Shown here one piece after another: positions 43,337 through 52,905 of a stretch of DNA of 64,000 nt. Each line of letters begins with the position of its first letter. Positions within the stretch are counted from its first letter, which is position 1. The position numbers and the translations under genes were made by a program. The DNA lies in contig JASBST010000003.1 of assembly GCA_030148775.1 (NCBI GenBank), positions 1 to 64,000 on the forward strand, written 5' to 3'. This stretch comes from Thiogranum sp. (lineage in GTDB: Bacteria; Pseudomonadota; Gammaproteobacteria; DSM-19610). The notes beneath the pieces are model-generated. The model did not search any database and was not told the DNA's origin. It saw only the letters and a program-made list of their open reading frames with translations.

Positions 43337-43582
43337 TTAGCCCGTCTCGATGCTCGCAACCAGCAAAGCGACGGGATGACAGTCGAGCGCGCGCGCCAAG
43401 CGTCTGGTTTTTTCGATATCCGGACGCTGTCGGTCGTTTTCAATGGCCGAGAGCACCGCCCGGGAAATACCGCTGCGTGCGGCCAGTTCGCGCTGACTCA
43501 GATGGCGCTGCTGGCGCAACCTTCTAAGCAATTCGCCGACTGAGGGCAGCAATGGCACCGACGGCTTACTAGCACTATACAT
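43337..43582 (-). CDS. Small XRE-family helix-turn-helix regulator
   Basis: The 81-residue protein is mostly a Cro/C1 HTH: VGELLRRLRQQRHLSQRELAARSGISRAVLSAIENDRQRPDIEKTRRLARALDCHP. The ATG at 43582 has AAAGGA at the right distance; ATG 43588 is too close to it. It lies 31 bp downstream of the HupE-like gene on the same strand, so it may be the last gene of that operon, and it converges on ettA. The target is unknown. Confidence 0.8.
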   Translation of the reverse strand: MYSASKPSVPLLPSVGELLRRLRQQRHLSQRELAARSGISRAVLSAIENDRQRPDIEKTRRLARALDCHPVALLVASIETG

Positions 43583-43613
43583 AAACATGTCCTTTCGATT
43601 GGCCGGTCTGGTA

Positions 43614-44720
43614 TTAGGCGAAAGCCCGTTGCACCGTCCAAGCTGCGGCGATCGAAGCTGCGGCAACAGATCCACCCGCGAGGACAACCCGCTGGTACAA
43701 TGGATTTCGTCGCAGTAGTAGCATTCCGGGCAGGAGCACCAGGACAATCGTGAGCTGACCGGCTTCGACACCAAGATTGAACCCCGCCAACGCCGTCATC
43801 AGCGCTGTCGCAGGCAGGCCCAGGTCGGCGAGTACGCCGGCGAAACCAAAACCGTGAACCAGACCGAAGACAAAGGCCAGTTGCCAGCGCGAGGCGGGGA
43901 ACAGCGGGTGCAGATTGTTAAGCGCCGCCACCAGGACGGAAAAGGCAATAGCGGTCTCGACCAGACGCGACGGCAGTACCAACAGGTTGGACGTTGCCAA
44001 CGCCAGCGTTATCGAATGCGCCAAGGTGAATGCGGTGACGGTTTTCACTATGTCACCCAACGCGGCACGCGGGTGCTCGACGGGAGCCCACGCTCGTTGG
44101 CGATAGACAAGCACAGACGGCAACAGGAGGGTCAGCAGAAATAAGATGTGATCGAAGCCAATCCAGATATGCCAGACACCTTCCAACAGATAATCGCCGA
44201 ATACACGCCAGGAAGACGTACCGGCGACAGGAAAGTCGATGCGCGGCGTATCCGGCGATGCAACCCGCGTGACCTGGTGTCGACCATCGTCGTACGCGAC
44301 CAGGCCGCGATGCGTTGGATCCAACGCGAACAGCAGACGATAGGCGATGCCGATCTGCTGGCGTTCGCCCGGCCTCGGTCCCTGCAACCGCAGCACCGCG
44401 TAAGCGCCATCGGATTTATGCGCGACCTGCAGGCCGGCGACCTCGATCTGCTGTTTTGTTCCGGCATAGAAAAGCTCGATATGTCTCAGCGCATAGGCAT
44501 TGACCCGCGGTGCCGCGGCCTGCAGCTCGCCCCAGCTGATATTGCCATCGGCATTGCTGTCCAGACCGACAGCCACCTCCAGGTCGCGCAGAGCTATCGC
44601 CCACTGGATGTGTAACAGCTTGCTATCGCGCTCAAGTGTAAGATAGCTGTCGCTCGGCCTGTGAGCGAGCGCCGGGACGCTGAGCGCCAGACACATCAGG
44701 ACCGAAACCAGCCGCGTCAC
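43614..44720 (-). CDS. HupE/UreJ-family membrane protein
   Basis: The 368-residue protein has a signal peptide ending ALA/HRPSD and a periplasmic part with an EF-hand-like loop (DSNADGNISWGEL near 54-66). The HupE/UreJ membrane domain starts with HIWIGFDHILFLLTLLLPS and continues with FTLAHSITLALA and VFGLVHGFGFAGVLADLGLP; the His residues in these helices are typical. HupE/UreJ proteins are associated with nickel/cobalt uptake, but larger members like this are uncharacterised. The GTG start overlaps the TPR gene by 4 nt (GTGA). Confidence 0.87.
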   Translation of the reverse strand: MTRLVSVLMCLALSVPALAHRPSDSYLTLERDSKLLHIQWAIALRDLEVAVGLDSNADGNISWGELQAAAPRVNAYALRHIELFYAGTKQQIEVAGLQVAHKSDGAYAVLRLQGPRPGERQQIGIAYRLLFALDPTHRGLVAYDDGRHQVTRVASPDTPRIDFPVAGTSSWRVFGDYLLEGVWHIWIGFDHILFLLTLLLPSVLVYRQRAWAPVEHPRAALGDIVKTVTAFTLAHSITLALATSNLLVLPSRLVETAIAFSVLVAALNNLHPLFPASRWQLAFVFGLVHGFGFAGVLADLGLPATALMTALAGFNLGVEAGQLTIVLVLLPGMLLLRRNPLYQRVVLAGGSVAAASIAAAWTVQRAFA

Positions 44721-45997
44721 CCCCCTGGCTCCGATCCGCTGCCTTTCAGCAGTTGTGACAGTCGCGCATCCCGCATGCCGCTGACAGCCAACCAGCCAGT
44801 GACAGCTTTCAGGCCGTTGGTATCGCCCGCGGCCCGCGCCGCACGCAGTAGAATACGCGCATCAATCGGTTCTTTTTGCCGCGCCCAATTAGCGGCGGCA
44901 AGCTGCAAGGCCCTGGCGTCATCGTCCCCAAATTCGAGCGCGAACAACGCGGCCTCGCGGTGGTGGGGTTGTTCACCGCGTAAACGTTCGGCGGCGAAAT
45001 AGGCGCGCAACTGTTGAGCGTAGCGCTTGGCCAGCAGTGTCTCGCCGGCTTTTCTGGCGGCTATCGCGGAGCGTAGCAACAGGCTCTGGTCGCGGATTTG
45101 GTTGCGCAGCAAAGCCATTACCTCGGCATAGCGCTGCTGATCCAGCAGAAAATCTGCGTACGCAGCCAGCAGATAGGGATCGCGGCGGGAGATAGTCAAC
45201 GCCTGCGCGAAAGCCTTTTCGGCTTGTGCCGCTTGATCTTGCATGAGCGCCGCCTCGGCCTGGGTGGTCAACAACCATTGCAGCGTCGCCCCGGGCTGGC
45301 GTTCGAACTGCCTGGCCTGTACTTGCAGCAGCGCGTAAGCCTGCCCGGTGCGGCCGCTGCGGCTCATCACGCCGGCATAGCATAAACTGGCGATACTGCT
45401 ATGGGCCGTTTTTGCCAGCGCCGAGCAGGCCGCGGCGGCTGTGCCAACGTGCCCCTGAACCAGATAAATATTGGCCAGCAACAGCCAGGCTTGCGCGTTA
45501 GCGGGATCATTTCTGACCACGTCAAGTAGCTCGGCCACGGCGAGGTCGAACATATGTCGCCATTGGGCGATTTCGGCACGCAGTACTCTGATCGCGGCGG
45601 GGGGCGCCGGCATCTGCCACCACGGCGAGAGTGCCGCCTGGGCGTAGCCGAAGTAACGCGGATCCGATTCGGTCCGGCCTTTTTCGATATAAAGGGTAGC
45701 GAGGGAGACAGCCAGCGACATGTCAGCGGGAGATGCCGCCAGTTGCTGGTGCAGGCGCCTGATGCGTATGCCGGTCGCTCCCCTCAACGCCGCAGGGAGC
45801 TGCTCGAGCACCTCGCCCGGGCGCGCGGGCGTATATGCCTGAGAATCCGCAGCACCCTCGGTGTTTGCCACTAGAGCCACGCCTATCATCAAGGAAGCGC
45901 CGACCAGTGCCACACCGATATAGGGTTTAGCGTAAGCACCGGCGGTGAGCGCCGCCATGACCGACAACCACCGCCGGCCTTTATCCGCCTCAGCCAC
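44717..45997 (-). CDS. Membrane-anchored TPR protein
   Basis: The 426-residue protein has one N-terminal membrane helix (KPYIGVALVGASLMIGVALV, about 24-43) followed by helical repeats in tetratricopeptide style. These include SLAVSLATLYIEKGR, NAQAWLLLANIYLVQGHVGTA, TQAEAALMQDQAAQAEKAFAQAL and PYLLAAYADFLLDQQRYAEVMALL. It would be a scaffold on the periplasmic side. It starts with GTG inside the last codons of the small lipoprotein gene (8-nt overlap) and ends overlapping the HupE gene, so the three genes are tightly coupled. Confidence 0.82.
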   Translation of the reverse strand: MAEADKGRRWLSVMAALTAGAYAKPYIGVALVGASLMIGVALVANTEGAADSQAYTPARPGEVLEQLPAALRGATGIRIRRLHQQLAASPADMSLAVSLATLYIEKGRTESDPRYFGYAQAALSPWWQMPAPPAAIRVLRAEIAQWRHMFDLAVAELLDVVRNDPANAQAWLLLANIYLVQGHVGTAAAACSALAKTAHSSIASLCYAGVMSRSGRTGQAYALLQVQARQFERQPGATLQWLLTTQAEAALMQDQAAQAEKAFAQALTISRRDPYLLAAYADFLLDQQRYAEVMALLRNQIRDQSLLLRSAIAARKAGETLLAKRYAQQLRAYFAAERLRGEQPHHREAALFALEFGDDDARALQLAAANWARQKEPIDARILLRAARAAGDTNGLKAVTGWLAVSGMRDARLSQLLKGSGSEPGG

Positions 45998-46262
45998 CGG
46001 CCCGGGTGATCACATCGGCCACACTGTCATTGGCCTGGACATCGGTCGGCGCACCATCGGCATCGCCGAATATAGCGCCGATGTCGTCCAACAGCCGCTG
46101 TAAGTCAGCGATCGACGCAGGCTCGGCATTGGCCTCCCGCGTCGCGAGGTCACTGAAACTATTGACGGGGGCGGCAGCACCGGTCGCGCCGTTGTCATTG
46201 TCGTTGCAGGCCGCAATCAATAGCACAAGCATTGCGAGCGGCAGCCTATAGGATGGCGTCAT
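45990..46262 (-). CDS. Small exported lipoprotein of unknown function
   Basis: The 90-residue protein has a signal peptide with lipobox LLIAAC (Cys19), then an acidic linker (NDNDNGATG) and a helical end (SIADLQRLLDDIGAIFGDADGAPTD). The EF-hand-like DADGAPTD stretch is Asp-rich. There are no recognised relatives. It starts 12 nt after the DUF4331 gene and overlaps the TPR gene, so it is part of the same unit. Confidence 0.7.
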   Translation of the reverse strand: MTPSYRLPLAMLVLLIAACNDNDNGATGAAAPVNSFSDLATREANAEPASIADLQRLLDDIGAIFGDADGAPTDVQANDSVADVITRAGG

Positions 46263-46274
46263 GCTTCAGCTCCT

Positions 46275-47765
46275 CTAGTTGCTGGGCGAGCCGGCAAGCG
46301 GCGTACTGAGATAGGGAAAAGCGCTGTCGAACTGCGCGGCGTTTTGTACTGCCCCATCGGTGTAAGCCAGCGTACCGTCCGGTGCATCGCTCGGCTGGCA
46401 TAGACCCAGTCCGGTGTGACACAGAACACCCATTGCCACGCGCAATGTTGCATCGACCACATCATCGCCCGGCCGCCGTCCGTTAGGGAAACCTGCATTG
46501 TCGCCGCCGAGCACACCCAGATTCGACTGCGAAGCGGCCGGGGTCGGTGCGATGGTCAGATTCAGGCGCTGCATTTCGGCCACGCCACCGTCGGCGTTGA
46601 CGCCTTCGATACCTGTCAAAAACGCCGCCACCAGATCGGGACGGCCAACCACCGTCGGCGCCTGCACGCCGAACAGAACCTGCAACAGCGCCGGCAAAGT
46701 CGGATTCGTCACGTAGGTGAGAAACTGACCGTCGTCCTTGGGCTCGCTGGCATTGAAGCGGTTTTTATCCGGCAGGCCGATGACGACCTCGTTGACCAGC
46801 GGCATACCCAGTCGCGACACCTGTGTCCAGGCGCCGCCACGCACCTCCGGGCGGTCGAAACTAGGCTTGGGACGGAGCACCTGAACTTGCCGTTTGCTCG
46901 CGCTGGTCCAACCGCCGATGACGGAGACAGAGCCGTTGGCGCTCAAACAGGCGACAGGAACCTCGAGTATGAAACTGGTCACATTTTTGTCGGCGATAAT
47001 ATTCTGTTCCGCATCCACCGCACCGAGCGGATTCAGGTTGACCAGATCGAACACCTCGCCCAGATTGACCGCAAACGACTCCTTGCGCTGGCCGACGAAT
47101 ACGCGTCCATCCTGGGCGCCGGCGGGACAGCCCGGCAGATTCACATCGGCGATAAAGCTATTGGCATAATCGGCGTAACTCTGACTGTTGAAGGTCTTTT
47201 TTCCGACGTTGTCGTATGGTTTGCCGAAACTGGTGCCGCCACCGGCGCTGAGGTTGGTTGCCGCCTGACCGGTGCCGGTACGCCTGTCCCCGGTGACCAT
47301 GGTGAGCGTGTAAGACTCCGAAAAATTGAGCGCCGCACTGTCGACTGAGGAAACCTCGCCGATATTCTTCAACGGAACCGCCACATTTTCGCCGTTGATG
47401 GGCAGCTGCAGCCCGTCGCCGTTATTGCCCAACTGCTGGCTGACACGAAACTGAAAAGTGATGTCCTCCCGCCCGTCACCGCTGTTATCGATGTGTATTT
47501 CGTAGAGCGCATCGGGATCCAGCGCGAAATAATTGGGGCCGCCATAGGCATCCTGCAATGGATTATAGTTGGCTATCAAAGTGACGTAAGCGTCTCGCCC
47601 CGTCTCGTAACTGCGGAACATATAAAAATCGGTAGCGTCGACTTGGGGATACTGGGTGATAAAAGGCGCCTCGCGATGGCTTGAAGCCAGACTGGACGCA
47701 GTGCCAGTGCCCAGCGCCAACGCCAAGCACGCAGATACAGATTTAGTGTAGGGTGGTTTTTCCAT
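46275..47765 (-). CDS. DUF4331 exported protein
   Basis: The 496-residue exported protein has a signal ending near SLA/SSHREAP. It then carries the DUF4331 signature SSHREAPFITQYPQVDATDFYMFRSYE, ANYNPLQDAYGGPNYFALDPDALYEIHIDN, the ITFQFRVSQQ strand, SRLGMPLVNEVVIGLPDKNRFN, and a C-terminal DVVDATLRVAMGVLCH region. Two Cys are present near the end (LCHTGLGLCQP). Function is unknown. It is the first gene of DUF4331-lipoprotein-TPR-HupE and carries the same promoter as the ECF sigma gene upstream, so it is a direct target of that sigma factor. GGAGCTGATTC precedes the ATG. Confidence 0.9.
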   Translation of the reverse strand: MEKPPYTKSVSACLALALGTGTASSLASSHREAPFITQYPQVDATDFYMFRSYETGRDAYVTLIANYNPLQDAYGGPNYFALDPDALYEIHIDNSGDGREDITFQFRVSQQLGNNGDGLQLPINGENVAVPLKNIGEVSSVDSAALNFSESYTLTMVTGDRRTGTGQAATNLSAGGGTSFGKPYDNVGKKTFNSQSYADYANSFIADVNLPGCPAGAQDGRVFVGQRKESFAVNLGEVFDLVNLNPLGAVDAEQNIIADKNVTSFILEVPVACLSANGSVSVIGGWTSASKRQVQVLRPKPSFDRPEVRGGAWTQVSRLGMPLVNEVVIGLPDKNRFNASEPKDDGQFLTYVTNPTLPALLQVLFGVQAPTVVGRPDLVAAFLTGIEGVNADGGVAEMQRLNLTIAPTPAASQSNLGVLGGDNAGFPNGRRPGDDVVDATLRVAMGVLCHTGLGLCQPSDAPDGTLAYTDGAVQNAAQFDSAFPYLSTPLAGSPSN

Positions 47766-47829
47766 GAATCAGCTCCGTCATTGTGGTTGTAGCGGGCCAC
47801 AGCGCTCGCTGTGGACACTCCTCACTGGC

Positions 47830-47859
47830 TACTACGCACGAGGCGGACGATTGGATTCA
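47830..47859 (-). promoter_or_regulatory. ECF sigma-factor promoter of the DUF4331 operon
   Basis: On the minus strand TGAATC (47854-47859), 17 bp, CGTAGTA (47830-47836). The same -35 type (TGMATC), the same -10 and the same 17-bp spacing occur before the ECF sigma gene at 49068-49097. The form resembles the TGATCC / CGTA promoters of ChrR-type ECF factors. The leader to the ATG at 47765 would be about 58 nt. Confidence 0.75.
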
Positions 47860-47897
47860 GGGGAAACGAAAATAAACGGCGAGCGAAAGTGGCCCGT

Positions 47898-48395
47898 TCA
47901 GACCGCTGCCTGGCTGTTAATGCCGGCGTGAATGAACAACAGCGCGCCTTTCTCGGAATGCGCTTCGCCGTGGATACTGTCTTTGGGAGCGAAATGGTAG
48001 TCACCGGCACGCAGATAAAAGTCGCCGTAGCGGACCTCGCCGTCGAGCATAATGCAGATTTCATCGCTGGTATGGCGGTGGGGCGGCGCCTTGGCGCCTG
48101 GCTCCACGCGTAGCAGATAGGTCTCGGTGGCATTCTCTTCGTTTATCTGCAATACCTTTTTCTCTATCTTCGGCGCCAACTGCTGCCACGGACCGTCGCT
48201 GGCGCGCACGGTCACCCAGCCACTGGCCTGTGCGCGCTGTTCGGCATCGAGCCGTGCCATGATGCGCGCCTGCAGACGCGCCTGATGCTCGGCGGAAAAC
48301 ACCTCGGCGTCGGCCGCCGACTGCGCCGCGCCGAGCAGCCCCAGCAGCTGTTCGTCCAGCGGCCCCTTAGCGTCGGAATTGTCTTGATCAGTCAT
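47898..48395 (-). CDS. ChrR-like cupin anti-sigma factor
   Basis: The 165-residue protein has an N-terminal helical part (GPLDEQLLGLLGAAQSAADAE, then EHQARLQARIMARLDAEQRAQ) that would bind sigma. The C-terminal cupin domain has the metal ligands in HRHTSDEICIMLDGEV and the terminal IHGEAH. In Rhodobacter ChrR the N-terminal domain carries a HxxxCxxC zinc site; no such motif is present here, so this is a zinc-site-less relative. It should hold the ECF factor inactive until oxidative stress alters the cupin. Its ATG overlaps the end of the sigma gene by 8 nt. Confidence 0.85.
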   Translation of the reverse strand: MTDQDNSDAKGPLDEQLLGLLGAAQSAADAEVFSAEHQARLQARIMARLDAEQRAQASGWVTVRASDGPWQQLAPKIEKKVLQINEENATETYLLRVEPGAKAPPHRHTSDEICIMLDGEVRYGDFYLRAGDYHFAPKDSIHGEAHSEKGALLFIHAGINSQAAV

Positions 48396-49029
48396 AAGAT
48401 TCTCTGTTCATCAACTTGCGCAGTTTCTCCATTCCACGGCGCAACTGGCTCTTTACCGTACCCAGCGGCAGTCCGGTATGAACTGCCAGCTCTCGATGGC
48501 TAAGATCGCGAAAGTAGGCCAGCCCAAGCAGCTGGCGTTGCTCCTCCTGCAACTGGGACAGGGCAAGGTGCAGATCGCCGCTGAGCTCCACAGAGGCCAG
48601 CAGCTGCGCACCCCAGGAGCTATCGCCCGGCGGCTGGTTGGCCACCGTAATCGTCAGCGCGTCAGCTTGCCGATGTTGACGCAACGTGTCTAACGCCCGG
48701 CTACGGCAGATTACGCTCAACCAGGCTAGCCCCGTACCGCGGGCCGGATCGAAGCGCGAGGCCTGACGCCAGACCTGCAGATAGGTTTCGCTCAGCACAT
48801 CGTCGGCCAGATCCGCCTGATGCGTAATACGCAGCGCGATCGCATAAAGTAGGCGCGAAGTCGTTTGATACAGGCAGGTAAAGGCCTGGCGATCGCCGGC
48901 CGCCACCGCCAACAGCAATGCCTTCGTATCCGCCGCCTCTGCCGCGTCGGTCTGAGTCTCTGGATCTCCCACGGACTGGACTATACCCGGATTTAGCCGC
49001 CGGTAACCACCTGACATCGCTCGCGTCAT
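48388..49029 (-). CDS. ECF RNA polymerase sigma factor
   Basis: The 213-residue sigma factor has region 2 (LLYAIALRITHQADLADDVLSETYLQVW and FDPARGTGLAWLSVICRSRALDTLR) and region 4 (LLGLAYFRDLSHRELAVHTGLPLGTVKSQLRRGMEKLRKLM). It resembles the RpoE/ECF11-type partners of ChrR anti-sigma factors, which respond to singlet oxygen and organic peroxides. ATG 49029 is preferred because AAGGGG is 7 nt upstream; a second ATG is at 49035. Its own promoter (49068-49097) shows autoregulation. Confidence 0.9.
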   Translation of the reverse strand: MTRAMSGGYRRLNPGIVQSVGDPETQTDAAEAADTKALLLAVAAGDRQAFTCLYQTTSRLLYAIALRITHQADLADDVLSETYLQVWRQASRFDPARGTGLAWLSVICRSRALDTLRQHRQADALTITVANQPPGDSSWGAQLLASVELSGDLHLALSQLQEEQRQLLGLAYFRDLSHRELAVHTGLPLGTVKSQLRRGMEKLRKLMNRESYD

Positions 49030-49067
49030 GACCATGCCCCTTGGGCTGGTACAGAATACCTCGGTAA

Positions 49068-49097
49068 TACTACGCGGCTAACCGGGAAAGAGATGCA
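49068..49097 (-). promoter_or_regulatory. ECF sigma-factor promoter of the sigma/anti-sigma operon
   Basis: On the minus strand TGCATC (49092-49097), 17 bp, CGTAGTA (49068-49074). It is identical in form and spacing to the element before the DUF4331 gene. It predicts a leader of about 30 nt before ATG 49029 and positive autoregulation. A perfect AAACGG-AACTG-CCGTTT hairpin (49097-49113) touches the -35 box. Confidence 0.75.
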
Positions 49098-49184
49098 AAC
49101 GGAACTGCCGTTTCGTCGGCGGCAAACCTTCAAGCAGGCGGCCGGTTGAGCGGCGGCATCGCGAGACAAAAAAGGGACTAATAC

Positions 49185-50393
49185 TCAAACGGTTGTGGTA
49201 GCGCTCACGCAGGCAAAAGCCTGCCGGGCGATTTCACCGGCTTCGTCGGCAGGCACCACCAGGATCTTGACCCGAGCGGACTGGATTTCGCGCACGTCTG
49301 TGGCGTCGCTGTCGTTCTTTTTCTGATCCAGCACAATACCCAAAGACTCCAGGCTGCCGCACACCTGCGCCCTGACAGACGCTGAGTTCTCGCCAACCCC
49401 GGCAGTGAACGCCAACACATCGACCTTCCCCAGCACGGCGGTATAGGCGCCGACGTACTTTTTGATCCGGTAGCAATAAATTTCAAGGGCCAGTCGCGCC
49501 GCGGCGTCGCCCGTCGTCGCCGAGCGCTGGATTTCACGCACGTCATTGCTGCCGCACAGGCCCTTGAGCCCGCTTTGTCGATTCAGCGCCGCCTCCAGCT
49601 GGGGCAGCTCCAGGTCGGCCTCCCGCGCCATGTGGAACAGTATCGCGGGGTCGATATCGCCGCTGCGCGTTCCCATGACCAGGCCTTCGAGCGGCGTCAG
49701 GCCCATCGAGGTGTCGACGCAGCGGCCGGCGCGGATAGCGGCGGCGCTGGCACCGTTGCCCAGATGCAGGCTGATCAGATTGAATGATGCGGGCGGCCGA
49801 TTCAGATAAGCGGCCGTCTGGCGCAGGACCGAGGCATGGGACATACCGTGAAAACCGTAGCGGCGCACGCCATGTTGGTGAAACCAATCCGCCGGCACCG
49901 CGTAGCGGTAAGCCTGCGGCGGCAGGCTGTAGTGAAACGCCGTGTCGAACACGGCCACCTGGGGCACGCGCGCAAACGCCTCGCGACACAGCTCGATGCC
50001 GGCCAGATTGGCGGGATTGTGCAGCGGCGCCAGCCGGCAGGTGGCGCGAATCGCCGCCATCACCTGATCGTCGATCAGTACCGGCCCCTGGAACGACTCG
50101 CCGCCATGGACCACACGGTGAGCGATGATGTCCGCCGCGTCGACCGCCGGCTCCATCCCGGCCTCGCGCAAGGCGGCGTCGACCTGCGCCAGGGCGGCGC
50201 GATGATCCGCCACCGGCGCCTCACGCGTCCGATGCCGGGAATCGCCGGCGGCGTCCCGCCATTGCAGCGTCAGTCGGCTGTCTTCAAGGCCGATGCGCTC
50301 GACCGCCGCGTTCAGCAGCACGCGGGCCTCCGGCATTTGCCGCAGCTGATATTTCAACGACGAGCTGCCGCTGTTGATCACCAGGATTTTCAC
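49185..50393 (-). CDS. ackA: Acetate kinase
   Basis: The 402-residue kinase transfers phosphate between acetyl-phosphate and ADP. Motifs include VKILVINSGSSSLKYQL at the start, AHRVVHGGESF, FDTAFHYSLPPQAYRYAVP, HGVRRYGFHGMSHASV, SLHLGNGASAAAI, DTSMGLTPLEGLVMGTRSGDIDPAIL and TAGVGENSASVRAQV. The GTG at 50393 places the conserved N-terminus exactly. The gene starts 22 nt after xfp, so acetyl-phosphate from phosphoketolase is converted at once to acetate and ATP. Confidence 0.94.
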   Translation of the reverse strand: MKILVINSGSSSLKYQLRQMPEARVLLNAAVERIGLEDSRLTLQWRDAAGDSRHRTREAPVADHRAALAQVDAALREAGMEPAVDAADIIAHRVVHGGESFQGPVLIDDQVMAAIRATCRLAPLHNPANLAGIELCREAFARVPQVAVFDTAFHYSLPPQAYRYAVPADWFHQHGVRRYGFHGMSHASVLRQTAAYLNRPPASFNLISLHLGNGASAAAIRAGRCVDTSMGLTPLEGLVMGTRSGDIDPAILFHMAREADLELPQLEAALNRQSGLKGLCGSNDVREIQRSATTGDAAARLALEIYCYRIKKYVGAYTAVLGKVDVLAFTAGVGENSASVRAQVCGSLESLGIVLDQKKNDSDATDVREIQSARVKILVVPADEAGEIARQAFACVSATTTV

Positions 50394-50415
50394 GCCGCGC
50401 GCGGCCCGAGCGGGA

Positions 50416-52809
50416 TCAATAAGGCCATTTCCAGTTGGCGATCTCCGGCTTGTCGGTGCCATGCTCGTGCGCGTAGAGGCGGCACGCGATCTGCCGGTCG
50501 CGTAATTTTTCCTTTATATGCGCCCCGGCAACACACAGTCGCGGTATACGGTTGATCGCATCGATGGCGAGGCTGAAGCGATCGATTTCATTGTTGATCG
50601 CCAGCTCCAGCGGCGTGTTGATGTTGCCGCGTTCCTTGTAGCCACGCACGTGCAGATTGCGATGATTGGTGCGCCGGTAGGCCAGCCGGTGTATCAACCA
50701 GGGATAACCGTGGAAGTTGAAGATGATCGGCCTGTCCTGCGTAAACAGACTGTCGAAATCGCGGTCGGACAAACCGTGGGGGTGCTCGCCATGCGGCTGC
50801 AGACGGAACAGATCGACGACGTTGATGAAACGGATCCTGATGTCATCGAAGTGCTCGCGCAGCAAGGCCGTGGCCGCCAGCGCTTCCTGTGTCGGCACGT
50901 CACCGCAGCCGACCATCACCAGGTCGGGCTCCACGCCCTGGTCGTTACTGGCCCAGCCCCAGATACCGATCCCCTTGGTGCAGTGCTTGATGGCCGTATC
51001 CATATCGAGATACTGCTGATGCGGCTGTTTGTCGCACACCATGACGTTGATGTCGTTATGGCTGCGTAAACAGTGGTCGGCCACCGAAAGCAGACAATTG
51101 ACATCCGGCGGCAGATAGATGCGCGTGACCTGAGGGTTCTTGTTCACCACCAGGTCGAGAAAGCCCGGATCCTGATGGGTGAAACCGTTGTGGTCCTGGC
51201 GCCACACCGTGGAAGTGATCAACAAATTGATCGAGGCGACAGGTGCCCGCCAGGGAATGTCCTCGCACATCGCCAGCCATTTCGCGTGCTGGTTGTACAT
51301 CGAGTCGATGATGTGCACGAAAGCCTCGTAAGTGGAAAAGAAGCCGTGCCTGCCGCTGAGCACGTAACCTTCGTACCAACCTTCCAGCGTATGCTCCGAG
51401 AGCATCTCCAGCACCCGCCCGGTGGGAGACAGTTCGCTGCCGTCCAGGTCTTCCGGCAGAAACTCCGTCAGCCAGAGTTTCTTGCTGACTTCATAGATGG
51501 CCGTGAGCTTGTTGGAGGTGTTTTCGTCCGGCGAGAACACGCGGAAATTGTCGCCATTGGCGCGCATGACGTCGCGCAGGAATTCGCCCAACGGATAAGT
51601 ATTGCTCACCCGTATCTGCGCCGGCCCCGGCAGCTCCAGCGCATAGTCGCGAAAATCCGGCAGGCGCAGGTCGCGGCGCAACAGACCGCCGTTGGCGTGC
51701 GGATTGGCGCTCATGCGCCGTTGGCCGGCGGGCGCCAGCTCGCGCAGGAAATCGCGCAGGCGACCGGATTCGTCGAACAACTCCTCCGGCCGGTAACTTC
51801 GCAACCAGTCTTCCAACGCCTGTAAATGCTCCGGGTTGTCGCGCACACCCGTCAGAGGCACCTGGTGAGCGCGCCAAAAGCCTTCGATCTTATGCCCGTC
51901 GACACCTTTCGGTCCGCTCCAGCCCTTGGGCGAGCGCAACACGATCATCGGCCAGTGGGCGCGCGTGGCCATGCCGCGCGCGCGCGACCACTGTTGGATC
52001 TGGCGGATCTCCTGCAGGCAGCACTCGAGGGTGGCGGCCATGTCGCGGTGCATCTTGTCGGGGTCCGAGCCTTCCACGAAATACGGCTTCCAGCCATAGC
52101 CGCGCAACAGGCTTTCCAGTTCTTCCGCCGGAATCCGCGCCAACAGGCTCGGGTTGTTAATCTTGTAGCCGTTCAGATGCAGAATCGGCAGTACCGCACC
52201 GTCGCGGATCGGGTTGAGGAATTTGCTCGAATGCCAGGACGTGGCCAATGGCCCGGTTTCCGCCTCGCCATCGCCCACCGCCACGGCGACGATCAGATCC
52301 GGATTGTCGAAGGCCGCGCCGAAGGCATGCGACAGGCTGTAACCCAGCTCGCCGCCCTCATGGATCGAACCCGGCAATTCGGGTGTGCAGTGGCTGCCGA
52401 TGCCGCCCGGAAAGGAGAAACGTTTGAACAAGCGCCGCATGCCGTCGACGTCCTGGCTGACCGCCGGATAAATTTCCGAATAGGTGCCTTCGAGATAAAC
52501 CGGCGCCAATACGCCCGGCGCGCCGTGCCCGGGTCCGGCGAGAAAAATCATGTCCAGGTCGTGGCGCCGGATCAGCCGGTTGAGGTGCACATACATGAAC
52601 GACAAGCCCGGACTGGCACCCCAGTGGCCAAGCAGACGCTGTTTGATGTGCTCCGGGCGCAAGGGCGCGCGCAACAGCGGGTTGTCGCGCAGATAGATCA
52701 TGCCCGCGGCCAGATAGTTGCAGGCATGCCAGTAGGCGTGCAGTTTGGCCAGTTCCTCCTCGTCCAGTGGCTGATCGTCCGGGGTCGATTCTGCGGCTGC
52801 GGATTCCAT
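50416..52809 (-). CDS. xfp: Phosphoketolase (xylulose-5-P/fructose-6-P)
   Basis: The 797-residue thiamine-diphosphate enzyme cleaves xylulose-5-phosphate (and usually fructose-6-phosphate) to acetyl-phosphate and an aldose phosphate. Conserved stretches are [49 protein letters not shown], the TPP motif [66 protein letters not shown] and the end EIANWKWPY. Length is standard. It forms a two-gene operon with ackA, a carbon-conserving shunt. Confidence 0.95.
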   Translation of the reverse strand: MESAAAESTPDDQPLDEEELAKLHAYWHACNYLAAGMIYLRDNPLLRAPLRPEHIKQRLLGHWGASPGLSFMYVHLNRLIRRHDLDMIFLAGPGHGAPGVLAPVYLEGTYSEIYPAVSQDVDGMRRLFKRFSFPGGIGSHCTPELPGSIHEGGELGYSLSHAFGAAFDNPDLIVAVAVGDGEAETGPLATSWHSSKFLNPIRDGAVLPILHLNGYKINNPSLLARIPAEELESLLRGYGWKPYFVEGSDPDKMHRDMAATLECCLQEIRQIQQWSRARGMATRAHWPMIVLRSPKGWSGPKGVDGHKIEGFWRAHQVPLTGVRDNPEHLQALEDWLRSYRPEELFDESGRLRDFLRELAPAGQRRMSANPHANGGLLRRDLRLPDFRDYALELPGPAQIRVSNTYPLGEFLRDVMRANGDNFRVFSPDENTSNKLTAIYEVSKKLWLTEFLPEDLDGSELSPTGRVLEMLSEHTLEGWYEGYVLSGRHGFFSTYEAFVHIIDSMYNQHAKWLAMCEDIPWRAPVASINLLITSTVWRQDHNGFTHQDPGFLDLVVNKNPQVTRIYLPPDVNCLLSVADHCLRSHNDINVMVCDKQPHQQYLDMDTAIKHCTKGIGIWGWASNDQGVEPDLVMVGCGDVPTQEALAATALLREHFDDIRIRFINVVDLFRLQPHGEHPHGLSDRDFDSLFTQDRPIIFNFHGYPWLIHRLAYRRTNHRNLHVRGYKERGNINTPLELAINNEIDRFSLAIDAINRIPRLCVAGAHIKEKLRDRQIACRLYAHEHGTDKPEIANWKWPY

Positions 52810-52905
52810 GTCGACGCTCCTTGCGTGAAGAATCAGAGGAAATCATTGTCCCTCTGTGAGCGCGCAGAAGAAAGACCGCCGGGCGTCAGCCTATTCTGAC
52901 AAACC

